A stretch of DNA of 64,000 bases, taken from contig NZ_JACVFB010000001.1 of the NCBI RefSeq assembly GCF_014529945.1, forward strand, positions 682,001 to 746,000, in the 5' to 3' direction. The first letter of the stretch is position 1, and each line of letters begins with the position of its first letter. Below are positions 44,852 through 54,159 of the stretch, one piece after another. The translations under genes and the position numbers were made by a program. This DNA comes from Chitinophaga varians. Its GTDB lineage: Bacteria > Bacteroidota > Bacteroidia > Chitinophagales > Chitinophagaceae. Under the pieces are notes generated by a model. It saw nothing but the letters and a program-made list of their open reading frames with translations. It ran no database searches and was not told the origin of the DNA.

Positions 44852-47800
44852 ATGACTATGCGTAAACATATATTCCTGTTTTTATCCGCCTTGTTGCTGT
44901 CTGCAGCTGCAGTGGCACAAAACTATGGCAACTGGCGAAATATCGGCCCCGTGCTGTTTCCGATCAACTCTTCCGGACAGATCAACGGTATTGGCCGTGT
45001 GACACAGATGAAATTCCACCCTTCCAATGCGGCCACCGTCTATGCTACCAGCGTATGGGGCCTCTGGAAAAGTACCGATACCGCCAATACCTGGCAGCTG
45101 CAGGGCACCGACGAGCTGCCTAAGGCCACCTGTGCTTCCGTATGCATAGATTACACCAACGATCAGATCATGTACCTCGGCACCGGGGACCCCAACTATT
45201 ACAGCACCGCACTGGGCGTGTATAAAACCACCGATGGCGGGCAATCGTGGCTGCCGTCCAACAGCAACATCGGCAACCGTATGGCCGTGGAACTGCTCAT
45301 GTCGCGCACAGACCATAATGTGCTGATTGCCGCTACCAACGATGGGATATGGAAAACAACGGATGGCGGCACTTCCTGGACCAATAAGCTCAGTGGCGGA
45401 CAGTTTACCGACATGGCCTACAAAGCCTCCAACAATACCACTACTATCTATGCTGTGAACATGGCCGGCGGGTTTTATGTATCTCCTGATATGGGAGAAA
45501 CCTGGATGCCTGTTACACTCACCTTGCCGGCCAGTGGGGCCAAAGGCAGCAGGATAGCAGTAACGCCTGCTGATTCCAACCGCGTGTACGTGGGAATGGT
45601 AGGCGCTAATGACGCCGTTTCCGGTGGGGTGATCTACAAATCCACCAACGGTGGTACTACTTTCACACAGGTAAAAGGCGATGTAGCACCTAATCTGGTA
45701 GGCTACAACGCCACCTCCAGCGGACAGGGGAATTACAATTTTTCTATCGGCGCCGACCCGGTGAATGCCGATGTCCTTTATCTGGTGGCACACATTGTAT
45801 GGAAAAGCACAAATGGCGGCAGCAGCTGGACGCAGATCCAGACCGGCTGGTGGACCATGATCCATACAGATATGCATGGTATCAAGGTAAGCCCCTATAA
45901 CAACAGTAAGGTGTTCAACTATAATGATGGTGGTGTTTGGCTCAGCACAGACGGTGGCACCAACTGGGTCCCCCGCAGCGACGGGCTTTCGTCCACAGAA
46001 GTATATCATGCCTCCAATAGCCCTATCCGACGTGATATGATCAGTATCGGCACACAGGACAACGGAGAGCTGTATTACAAGTATGCCGCCAATCCCTGGT
46101 TTACCAACAGGGGCGGCGATTGGGGCTCGCGTTCTGCCTTTGACTATAATACCAACAACCAGGTGTACTATTATGAGAATGGGAAGCGAAGACCGGTTAC
46201 CGGAAGCGAAAGTTCGTACAACGTGCCGTTCACCGCTTCCAATAAAATGGAGCTGGAGTTCACACCGGCCAACGTAGGCGTTGCATTCATTGCAGACACG
46301 GGCCTGTGGCGCAGCACCAATATTACCGCGGCTTCGCCGGCATGGACCAAAGTGGTGAACAACACAGAAAAGATCAAGGCATTGCATATCAGCAATGCAG
46401 ACGCCAATGTGGTATATTATGTGACCACTAATCAGAAAGTATACCGCTCCCGTAATGCGTTGGCCGCGTCGCCCACGTTTGTCAGCGTGGCCGCGCCGGT
46501 AGCCACCAGTGTAGCCGCCGGCGTTACCACTATTAAGAGTGATACCAATGTGGTGTATATCTCCTGCGGCAGCAAAGTATACCGCTCGGCAGACCAGGGA
46601 AATACCTTCACGGATATCAGCGGCACCCTGCCACCGGTCAATATTATCCGGCTGCTGGAAGACCGCTACGCTACCAACGAATCGGTATACCTGGCCACGG
46701 CACGCGGCGTGTACTACCGTAATAAGAACATGGCCGACTGGTCGCTGTATTCTATCGGGCTGCCTACCGTTGCCGATATCACGGATATCTTTGCCTATAA
46801 CAACGGCGTGGCCGACAGCAGCGAGTTGCGGGTGAGCTTCTACGGTCGTGGCGTTTTCGGCACTAAATTTAACAATGCCATCACACCGCTGATTTCCTTC
46901 GCGGCTACGACGGTCAATACCACCGCCGGCGGAGTGAATAAGTCCGGCTGTAAGCCCTATACGGACTATACCGTTAACCTGACGGTCAGCCCGGCGCCTT
47001 CCGGCAATGCCAACGTGCAGCTGGTGGCAGGTTCCACGTCTTCCGCCGTGAAAGGCGTCGATTACGACGTGACCACCAACGGCAGCTTTACCACACCCGC
47101 GGACACGCTGATCTTTACATCGGGACAGACGACCCCGCGTACGGTCACTATCCGCGTGTATGGCAGTAAGACAGACCCGGCCGGCAAATATGCGTTGTTA
47201 TCGTTCTACGTCAACGGTAGTACGAATGCCATGGCTGATCCGGCTGCACAAACCTGCCGCGTGAATATCAGCTATCCGGATGCATCGCCGGTAGGGGATA
47301 CGGCGCTCATTAACCTCACTTACGGTAACGGCACTACGGGCGGCAGCGCCTCCAGTCCGTTCAACGGTACGCAGTCGGATAAGCGCGCCCAGACTATCTA
47401 TCCGGCAGATGAGCTGAGAGCGGCAGGCCTGCAACGAGGCAATATCTACTCCATTGCTTATCATGTGACCTCGCGTACGGTGACTACCACCAGCACGTTC
47501 CAGAACTTCAACGTGGCGGTAGGTACCACGCCTCAGGCAACATTTACGGACACACAATTTGATAACAGCCCGGTTACAACGGTGTATAGCGGCAGTATCA
47601 CCGTGGCAGATACAGGATGGGTACAGGTTCCTTTCTCACAGCCTTTCTACTGGGACGGCAGTTCCAACATCCTCATACAGTCGTGCTACAACAACGCAGA
47701 TGGCACCGACCAGGGAGACAACCTCGTGGCGTCTATCTCTGTGAGCGGCGCTAATCCTACGGTGTTCCAGCGGCAAACCAGCGGTGCAGGATGTAGTTTC

Positions 47801-49135
47801 ACGGCACCAGGTTATGGCTCTACCAGACCTAACCTGATCTTCAATACCCGGCCCGCCGTTACTACCGTGGCAGGCACGCTGAATACGGGCACTACGCAGT
47901 ACCTTGGCCCTAATGCCACCGTATACTTTGCAGACAGCACCGGCAAGATCATGGCGAAAGTGAAGAACCTGTCCGCCTTTGATTATGGTTGCACCACGGT
48001 GCAGATAGACCGTGCAGGTACCAGTGCGGCGCCATTCTGGGACACGGCCAAAGTACATTATCTGACATCCAAAACGCTGAAGATCACTCCCACCAATAAC
48101 AACACCGCCGGCAGCCTGAATGTGACATTGTATTATACGGCGGCTGAAAAGCAAGGCTGGGAAAACACGACAGGGCTCATCTGGGATTCTGCGAAGGTGG
48201 TGAAGGTGAAGAGCAATATCAGTAACGTTACACCAGCCAATCCCGCGCCCGATGGCGCCGGTACGATCTACGTTGCGCGTGATAGCAGCGGAAAGAAAGG
48301 CGCCACTATCTATTACGTGTCTGGTACCTTCAATACCGGTATGGGAGGCTTTGGTGCCGGTAGTCCTGGTAATCCGCCGGTAGCCGGCGCATGTAACACC
48401 CCGATACCGCGCAGCCAGTTGAGGGTGTCGCAGTTCGACAGCCAGGAAACAGTAGGAGAGAGCGCCCCGGCCGTAAATGTTATTGACGGTAATAACAGCA
48501 CATTCTGGCATACGCAGTGGTACAACAGCACGGCGCCCATGCCACATTATATTTCCATCTATCTCGGCGGCGCCTATAATCTGAGTAAGCTCACCTATCT
48601 GCCAAGGCAGTCAGGCACTAATGGACGTATCAACGCCTACCAGGTGCAGGTGAGTGCCGATAGCATTAACTGGACGCAGGTGGCCAGCGGCAACTTTGTG
48701 AACAGCACTGCGGCACAGGATGTGGTTTTCTCACCCACGGTGAAGGCGCGTTATGTGAAGCTGGTAGCTACTTCTGAAGTGAACGCCAATGCATGGACCT
48801 CCATTGCTGAGCTGTCGTTTACCGGTTGTCCTGATACCACGTCATCTCTGGCTAAAGCAGCACTGGTTAGTAAACAGCCGGCCGGTAACATCAGCGTATA
48901 TCCGACCAGGTTGCAGCAGGGCGGAAGCGTGAACGTGCGCACGCACGACAACACGATGCTACTGTTGCGCCTCTACGATGTGAAAGGCAGAATGGTACGC
49001 ATGGAATACGTGACAGACGGCGGTACGGTAAATACCGGCAATCTGAACGCAGGCGTTTACTTTTATAGTATTTTTAATAATAAGCAACCTTCGGCCCGGC
49101 CGTTGAAAACAGGTAAGATCGTGATTACAGAGTGA
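44852..49135 (+). CDS. Large type IX-secreted sortilin-like propeller protein
   Basis: The 1427-residue protein has a signal peptide (ending AVAQ, about residue 24). The first 670 residues form Vps10/sortilin or BNR-type blades, with repeated units such as GLWKSTDTANTWQLQG, GIWKTTDGGTSWTNK and VYKTTDGGQSW. Then come beta-rich domains (Calx-beta-like around 690-800) and a discoidin/F5-8 type C domain near residues 1190-1330 (FWHTQWYNS, ISIYLGGAYNLSKLTYLPRQ). The C-terminal about 80 residues are a type A sorting domain (VYPTRLQQGG, LRLYDVKGRMV, AGVYFYSIF, GKIVITE). It is likely surface-attached or released and may bind or hydrolyse glycans. It ends before a strong terminator. Confidence 0.88.
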   Translation: MTMRKHIFLFLSALLLSAAAVAQNYGNWRNIGPVLFPINSSGQINGIGRVTQMKFHPSNAATVYATSVWGLWKSTDTANTWQLQGTDELPKATCASVCIDYTNDQIMYLGTGDPNYYSTALGVYKTTDGGQSWLPSNSNIGNRMAVELLMSRTDHNVLIAATNDGIWKTTDGGTSWTNKLSGGQFTDMAYKASNNTTTIYAVNMAGGFYVSPDMGETWMPVTLTLPASGAKGSRIAVTPADSNRVYVGMVGANDAVSGGVIYKSTNGGTTFTQVKGDVAPNLVGYNATSSGQGNYNFSIGADPVNADVLYLVAHIVWKSTNGGSSWTQIQTGWWTMIHTDMHGIKVSPYNNSKVFNYNDGGVWLSTDGGTNWVPRSDGLSSTEVYHASNSPIRRDMISIGTQDNGELYYKYAANPWFTNRGGDWGSRSAFDYNTNNQVYYYENGKRRPVTGSESSYNVPFTASNKMELEFTPANVGVAFIADTGLWRSTNITAASPAWTKVVNNTEKIKALHISNADANVVYYVTTNQKVYRSRNALAASPTFVSVAAPVATSVAAGVTTIKSDTNVVYISCGSKVYRSADQGNTFTDISGTLPPVNIIRLLEDRYATNESVYLATARGVYYRNKNMADWSLYSIGLPTVADITDIFAYNNGVADSSELRVSFYGRGVFGTKFNNAITPLISFAATTVNTTAGGVNKSGCKPYTDYTVNLTVSPAPSGNANVQLVAGSTSSAVKGVDYDVTTNGSFTTPADTLIFTSGQTTPRTVTIRVYGSKTDPAGKYALLSFYVNGSTNAMADPAAQTCRVNISYPDASPVGDTALINLTYGNGTTGGSASSPFNGTQSDKRAQTIYPADELRAAGLQRGNIYSIAYHVTSRTVTTTSTFQNFNVAVGTTPQATFTDTQFDNSPVTTVYSGSITVADTGWVQVPFSQPFYWDGSSNILIQSCYNNADGTDQGDNLVASISVSGANPTVFQRQTSGAGCSFTAPGYGSTRPNLIFNTRPAVTTVAGTLNTGTTQYLGPNATVYFADSTGKIMAKVKNLSAFDYGCTTVQIDRAGTSAAPFWDTAKVHYLTSKTLKITPTNNNTAGSLNVTLYYTAAEKQGWENTTGLIWDSAKVVKVKSNISNVTPANPAPDGAGTIYVARDSSGKKGATIYYVSGTFNTGMGGFGAGSPGNPPVAGACNTPIPRSQLRVSQFDSQETVGESAPAVNVIDGNNSTFWHTQWYNSTAPMPHYISIYLGGAYNLSKLTYLPRQSGTNGRINAYQVQVSADSINWTQVASGNFVNSTAAQDVVFSPTVKARYVKLVATSEVNANAWTSIAELSFTGCPDTTSSLAKAALVSKQPAGNISVYPTRLQQGGSVNVRTHDNTMLLLRLYDVKGRMVRMEYVTDGGTVNTGNLNAGVYFYSIFNNKQPSARPLKTGKIVITE

Positions 49136-49201
49136 TAGCAGTCATGCAGCAAGGAGGAAGCTCACCTTCACGGTTAACACAAATTTTGTGTGTAATAGCA
49201 A

Positions 49202-49232
49202 ACAAGACCCCGTGCTCAGCACGGGGTCTTGT
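49202..49232 (+). terminator. Strong hairpin terminator
   Basis: Perfect 14-base arms (49202-49215 and 49219-49232) with a TCA loop, GC-rich, followed by CTTTTG. It closes the receptor/secreted-protein unit and marks the left edge of the biosynthetic cluster. Confidence 0.9.
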
Positions 49233-50235
49233 CTTTTGCCGACGGTAGTTTACACTGAATTATGATCTCATGGATAAATATTGTTTGGTTTCCTATTATT
49301 ATGATAAAACGTAAAAAATACCTGTTCTCACATCTATTTATTGCGATTGATTTTTGAAGTCGGACTGCAGTGTGCGGTGAGGTAATATTTCATGGGACAT
49401 ATGTAGATGCTTTATTTTACTGGTGTTTCCGGGTGTCGTCCAATGTTACCGGAAAAATAATTTTTTGTTTTTTCTTGATAAGAGTTTTTGTTGTTTCAGA
49501 ATTATTTATTTACTTTACCTCGCTAATGAATACGTTTCTATCACGAACTGAAAAGTATTTGCGACAAACAGAAAAAAGTTGTTTCCACCACAACTGTATT
49601 TTCATAGAACCCTATTTTATCGATCCCATGAACGTTTAGACACAAAAAAGCGATACCAGCATCAGGGTTTATACATTTTACGTATAAGCGTTGTTGTCAG
49701 TTATCCTTAAAAACCTGTTTAAAGCAACCCAGGTCAAGTTAAAGAGCTTGATTTAATACGATGTATTGTCGGAAAGAGAGCGTTTCCACAAAGAATTTAA
49801 GAAAAAAACTGTGCGTCTGGTTTTTCCGACCGGTGTAACTATTGTTTCACTGGTTCTTGCAAGCATACTATTAATCGTATTTCGTTTAGGGAACGGAAAA
49901 TCGTGCTGATCATGTCGCTGCGCCTTAATTGTTACAACAGGGACTAGAATTGCATGCATCAAATGCAGTGGAGGGCTGTTTTAGCATACATGCCTTTCGA
50001 TACTGCGGTCAATGTTGTTGTCCTTTACGAAGGGTATCTCTTTCATATGAACGAATGACTGTCACATTTGCGGGAAGAAATTCTTCCGGCAATGTATAGC
50101 AGTATTGTGTCAACTAATATGAGATATGAGCATAACGAAACGTAAGATATAGACAATAGCAACGAATAGATGAATGGAGAACGTTAGTAGTCCCTACATA
50201 CCAATTTAATAAATCATTGAAAAACCTAAGATGAG
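49233..50235. other. Gene-free, AT-rich stretch before the lipopeptide cluster
   Basis: About 1 kb without a credible gene. Short open frames at 49370-49639 (+) and 49753-49962 (-) have no coding signature. The stretch holds an imperfect inverted repeat TCAAG-N8-CTTGA at about 49734-49751 and a strong 25-base palindrome at 50068-50092. No tidy TTTG/TAnnTTTG pair was found. Confidence 0.6.
50068..50092. promoter_or_regulatory. 25-base palindrome, candidate operator of the cluster
   Basis: TTGC-G-GGAAGAA-A-TTCTTCC-G-GCAA is symmetrical around 50080 with only two unpaired Gs at 50072 and 50088. It lies 144 bases before the sbnA-like start. Its odd, tight symmetry fits a dimeric repressor or activator site better than a terminator, as no T run follows. 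Confidence 0.4.
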
Positions 50236-51204
50236 ATGATGTTATCTTCCCTCGAAAAGATCAGCGGCCTGATCGGAAATACACCAGTGGTAGAACTTAA
50301 TATGCCTGGTGTTTCACTGTTCACAAAACTGGAGTACAGAAACTACTCGGGCAGTATTAAAGACAGAGCTGCTTTGAGCATTCTCTCCAATGCCATCCGT
50401 AACGGCAGGGTAAACAGCGATACGCTTATCGTAGAGTCGAGCTCCGGTAACTTCGCCATCGCCCTGGCACGAATCTGTAAAGACCTGGGATTGACCTTTA
50501 TCCCCGTCATTGATCCCAATATTAATCGCGAGAATGAAGCGATGCTCCGCTTGTTTACCGATAAAGTAGTAAAAGTGGAAAAAGAAGACAGCACCGGCGG
50601 ATACCTCCTCACCAGGATTGAAACCGTCAAGGAACTGTGTGCCCAACACCCCAATAGTTTCTGGACCAATCAGTACGATAATCCCGATAATTTCAAAGGC
50701 TATTACAACACCCTGGGAAAAGAGATCTGCGACCGGTTTGATCACCTGGACTACATGTTTATCGCCGTCAGCTCCTGTGGCACTATCAGCGGGATATCCC
50801 GGAAAGTAAAAGAGAAATTTCCGGACATCACCATCGTCGCTGTAGACATTGAAGGCTCCGTTATCTTTAATATTCCTCCCCAGAAAAGATATGTTTCCGG
50901 CCTCGGATCCAGCAAAGTGCCTTCCATATTGGAAAACGCCATCATTGATGAGGTCATGATCGTGACCCACGAGGAACTGGTTGCCGGCTGTCACGAACTG
51001 GTGAGAGAACAGAATATTTTCGCAGGCGCTTCCTCCGGAGCAGTCTATGCCGCCATCAAAACCTATTTCAATTCACACGCTATTCAGGGTACCCCTGTTA
51101 CACTTTTCTGCTGTGCAGACCGCGGAGATTCCTATATCAACAATGTATACGACAGAAAATGGGTGAATAACATGATGGAAAAGCTGTCCAAAATAAAAGC
51201 ATAA
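50236..51204 (+). CDS. sbnA: SbnA-like 2,3-diaminopropionate biosynthesis enzyme
   Basis: The 322-residue protein is a PLP-dependent cysteine-synthase-fold enzyme. The PLP lysine is K42 in SGSIKDRA, the N-terminus has LIGNTPVVEL, the substrate loop ESSSGNFAIALA, the phosphate-binding SSCGTISG, and the C-terminal CCADRGDSY. These are traits of SbnA, which couples O-phosphoserine and glutamate to N-(1-amino-1-carboxyl-2-ethyl)-glutamate. It lies five bases before its partner SbnB. Two in-frame ATGs (50236, 50239) exist. First gene of the assembly-line cluster. Confidence 0.9.
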   Translation: MMLSSLEKISGLIGNTPVVELNMPGVSLFTKLEYRNYSGSIKDRAALSILSNAIRNGRVNSDTLIVESSSGNFAIALARICKDLGLTFIPVIDPNINRENEAMLRLFTDKVVKVEKEDSTGGYLLTRIETVKELCAQHPNSFWTNQYDNPDNFKGYYNTLGKEICDRFDHLDYMFIAVSSCGTISGISRKVKEKFPDITIVAVDIEGSVIFNIPPQKRYVSGLGSSKVPSILENAIIDEVMIVTHEELVAGCHELVREQNIFAGASSGAVYAAIKTYFNSHAIQGTPVTLFCCADRGDSYINNVYDRKWVNNMMEKLSKIKA

Positions 51205-51209
51205 TAAAT

Positions 51210-52178
51210 ATGTACTATTTAAGTAAATCCGATCTGTTACACATGGGTGTTAACTGGGAAGAAATGATTGGTAAGATCCGGGAAACCGTTTATACCCTGA
51301 AAGATGGAGATTTTGCCCAGCCCATCAAACCTTACCTGAGATACCGGGACCTCACCAACCGTATCATTGCTATGCCCGCATTCGTGGGTGGTAAAGTATC
51401 TTTTTCAGGTATAAAATGGATAGCCAGCTTTCCTGAAAATATCAGGAAAAACCTTCCCCGTGCCAACTCTGTCACCATATTGAATGAAGCAGATACCGGT
51501 GTGCCTGCCTGTATTATCAATACCAGCCACGTGAGTGCCGTTCGTACGGCGGCCGTAACAGGACTGGTGGTGAGCGAATACCTGCAGCGCAACCGCCAGG
51601 AGAAATTAAGTGTAGGTATTATCGGTTTCGGTCCTATCGGCCAGCAACACCTGGACATGATCAGTTCCCTGCTGGGAGAGCGGCTGGACTACGTGCATAT
51701 CTACGACCTTCATCAGCCTGATGCTTCCCTGATCCCTGCCTCTCTGAAAGACAAGGTACATATCGTTCATACCTGGGAAGAAGCATTTGAGAATGCAGAT
51801 ATACTGATGACCTGTACTGTCTCTAAAAAGCCATACATCAACAAAGCCCCTAAGAAAGGCTCCCTGCAGTTAAATATTTCCCTGAGAGATTATGTGCCGG
51901 AGTTTATCAACTACGCCAATCATATTGTGGTGGATGACTGGGAAGAAGTATGCCGGGAGAATACAGATATCGAGGTGATGCATAAAACACAGGGGTTAAC
52001 CAAATCAGGCACGCTTTCACTTGTGGATATCATTTGTGAAGACAAATTACAAAATGCGGGGATGGAAGAGGTGGTCATGTTTAATCCGATGGGAATGGCC
52101 GTATTTGATATTGCTACTGCTGTATACTTCTATGAGAAAGCAAAAGCAGCCGGCATCGGTACGGTACTCGCCGATTAA
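51210..52178 (+). CDS. sbnB: SbnB-like 2,3-diaminopropionate-forming dehydrogenase
   Basis: The 322-residue protein belongs to the ornithine cyclodeaminase/mu-crystallin family and is most like SbnB, which oxidatively cleaves the SbnA product with NAD to L-2,3-diaminopropionate and 2-oxoglutarate. Visible are GGKVSFSGIKWIASFPENI, the domain link NTSHVSAVRTAAVTG, and the NAD Rossmann loop VGIIGFGPIGQQHLDMI (about residue 132). With sbnA it supplies diaminopropionate, probably for the downstream synthetase. Confidence 0.9.
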   Translation: MYYLSKSDLLHMGVNWEEMIGKIRETVYTLKDGDFAQPIKPYLRYRDLTNRIIAMPAFVGGKVSFSGIKWIASFPENIRKNLPRANSVTILNEADTGVPACIINTSHVSAVRTAAVTGLVVSEYLQRNRQEKLSVGIIGFGPIGQQHLDMISSLLGERLDYVHIYDLHQPDASLIPASLKDKVHIVHTWEEAFENADILMTCTVSKKPYINKAPKKGSLQLNISLRDYVPEFINYANHIVVDDWEEVCRENTDIEVMHKTQGLTKSGTLSLVDIICEDKLQNAGMEEVVMFNPMGMAVFDIATAVYFYEKAKAAGIGTVLAD

Positions 52179-52326
52179 AATAGTCAGCCCAACACCAGAT
52201 CATGGTTCTTTTTGTTAAAGAGTCTGGATGCTTGCAGGAAAGATGTTTTTATCCGATAGTCACTGGTATGGGTGGAACTTACCAAACTATCACATAGCGA
52301 CGTCTCCTGTGACATTCTTGATACAC

Positions 52327-52396
52327 AAGTGTTTCCGCCGGGTGAATGTTTGCTTTACGTCGTGGTAAGCATAACGCCACTTTGGAGGAAACACTT
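52327..52396 (+). promoter_or_regulatory. Long imperfect inverted repeat before the CmlA-like gene
   Basis: Perfect ten-base outer arms AAGTGTTTCC (52327-52336) and GGAAACACTT (52387-52396) enclose 50 bases with a weaker inner pairing (GCTTTAC against GTAAGC near 52352-52370). It lies 22 bases before the ATG at 52418. It may be an mRNA structure or a regulator site; function unknown. The other about 145 bases of the gap show nothing. Confidence 0.35.
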
Positions 52397-52417
52397 TTAT
52401 GATCAACATATTTTTTA

Positions 52418-54052
52418 ATGCGAAACCTCACCATCATGAATGGAAATGAATTTTACTTAAAACCTAACGTAGTCATAGAACCTTTATTCGACAGATGGTA
52501 TGCCTGGAGCCACCTGATATCACCTGCTACCGCCGCCATGAACGTGGTAGGCAGACACCTGAATATCATGGATTCCTTTATCATGGAACCTTCTGTGCAT
52601 GCTGAAGCGGTACTGAACCCCAAGATGAAAGGCGGCCCTTTCATGGATATACCGGTTGACCGGGTCGACGAAGTGAATGTCCTCTATGAAAAAACCATGA
52701 AGGAACAAGAGAAAGCGCTGAAGTTTTCCAAAGCGGTAAAAGAGTTGGACCGTTTGCTGGAAGCGGAAGGTAAAGGGATGGGCATGGAAACGCTGTACGA
52801 GAAAGTTCCCCCCATGCTCAAAGGATATGTGGAACTGTTTTACGATCGGAACAACAACGCAGATTTTCGCTTTTTTGAAGCATTATTATATAAGAGCCAT
52901 TTTTACAATAAATCGTCTCAGAGCATTGCCCTGTGGGTGACTGAAAACGACCACCGTCCTTTTTGTCTGAGCACGCCCAGACTGGACGAACCGGGGGTGC
53001 TGCACCTGCCCCTACCTTTTGATCATGCCGGTATCGATGAACTGGCAAGAATGAAGCGTACGCCGAAAAACCTGGAGTATATCAAAACATTATTAGACAT
53101 ATCTCCTGCGGACGAAGCGCTGTTTAATACCTTCTTTACGACCACCCCGCCTCCTGTTTATAATAAATATACCGGTGATAAAATCCGTATGCGCTACTTC
53201 GGCCATGCCTGTATCCTGGTAGAAACCAAAGACGTTAGTATCCTCGTAGATCCGCTGATCAGCTACTATGGCTATGATAGCGATATCGAGCATTTTTCCG
53301 ATGCCGATCTTCCGGACGTGATCGATTATGTGCTGATCACCCACAATCACCAGGACCATATTCTGTTTGAAACATTATTGCCACTTCGTCATAAGATCAA
53401 ACATCTGATTGTTCCCCGTACCAACTCCGGCCAACTGGAGAATCCTGATCTGCGGCTGATGTTCCAAAACATCGGTTTTGATCAGGTGGAAGCGATAGAA
53501 GAAATGGAAACCATTGAGTTTACCAACACAACGATCACAGGGTTGCCCTTTACCGGAGAACACAGCGATCTGAATATTCTCTCCAAGGCCTGCTACCTGG
53601 TACAGATCAGCGGCTTCAAACTTTTGTTCCTGGCGGATTCCCGCATCAGTGAGCCTGCCCTCTACGAGCACATTCATCAGAGCATCGGTGATGTGGACGT
53701 GATGTTCCTCGGCATGGAATGCGACGGCGCGCCGCTGACCTGGTTATACGGACCGCTGATGACGAAAAAGATCACCCGCGAACAGGACAGCAGCCGCAGG
53801 CTGGCAGGTTCTGATTGCCTGAAAGGCATGTCGCTGGTAGAGATCTTCAATCCCAAAGAGGTGTACGTATATGCGATGGGTATGGAGCCGTGGCTGGAAT
53901 TTATCAGCAGTATTAAATATACGGATGCTTCCAATCCCATCATCCAGTCTGATAAACTCGTCAAAAACTGTCAGGAGAAAGGAATGATAGCTGAACGCCT
54001 GTTTGGTGAAAAAGAACTGCTGTACGAACGGAAGTATGCTGCCGCAGAATAA
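52418..54052 (+). CDS. CmlA-related MBL-fold protein, candidate diiron beta-hydroxylase
   Basis: The 544-residue protein has an N-terminal domain with EPLFDRWYAWSHLISPATAAMNVVGRHL's family start (residues about 21-48) and a C-terminal metallo-beta-lactamase domain. Metal-site candidates are H309, H311, D313 and H314 (HNHQDH), E381 (or H382) in GEHSD and D407 in LADS. Spacings 309-381-407 equal those I recall for the CmlA ligands H305-E377-D403, an enzyme that hydroxylates carrier-bound amino acids. Two differences: CmlA has Glu at the position of H311, and no His matches its late ligand. So a carrier-bound hydroxylase is likely by context, but not certain. An alternative start is the ATG at 52436. 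Confidence 0.7.
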   Translation: MRNLTIMNGNEFYLKPNVVIEPLFDRWYAWSHLISPATAAMNVVGRHLNIMDSFIMEPSVHAEAVLNPKMKGGPFMDIPVDRVDEVNVLYEKTMKEQEKALKFSKAVKELDRLLEAEGKGMGMETLYEKVPPMLKGYVELFYDRNNNADFRFFEALLYKSHFYNKSSQSIALWVTENDHRPFCLSTPRLDEPGVLHLPLPFDHAGIDELARMKRTPKNLEYIKTLLDISPADEALFNTFFTTTPPPVYNKYTGDKIRMRYFGHACILVETKDVSILVDPLISYYGYDSDIEHFSDADLPDVIDYVLITHNHQDHILFETLLPLRHKIKHLIVPRTNSGQLENPDLRLMFQNIGFDQVEAIEEMETIEFTNTTITGLPFTGEHSDLNILSKACYLVQISGFKLLFLADSRISEPALYEHIHQSIGDVDVMFLGMECDGAPLTWLYGPLMTKKITREQDSSRRLAGSDCLKGMSLVEIFNPKEVYVYAMGMEPWLEFISSIKYTDASNPIIQSDKLVKNCQEKGMIAERLFGEKELLYERKYAAAE

Positions 54053-54088
54053 GCATTATTAACCCTATGCCGGCGTACTATTAGGTGT

Positions 54089-54117
54089 GTAGTGAGGTGG
54101 AAGTCCCATCTTTCTAC
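54089..54117 (+). other. Hairpin in the gap before the synthetase gene
   Basis: GTAGTGAGGTGG (54089-54100) can pair, with G-U pairs and one internal mismatch, to CCCATCTTTCTAC (54105-54117). It sits 43 bases before the synthetase ATG. No T run follows, so it is not a convincing terminator; it might affect expression. Confidence 0.25.
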
Positions 54118-54159
54118 AGGTTAAACTATTGTTATTACTGAACAAATAACTGAGCACAA

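Noticed and set aside
44882..46387. Long minus-strand open frame (501 codons) opposite the type IX-secreted gene
   Set aside because: Its composition (many His, Gly, Ile, Val, Cys) is that of an antisense shadow, and the plus strand has clear propeller repeats and a signal peptide.
49370..49639. Open frame of 89 codons in the gap before the cluster
   Set aside because: AT-driven Phe/Ile-rich sequence with no start context, no domain and an ordinary background of stops around it.
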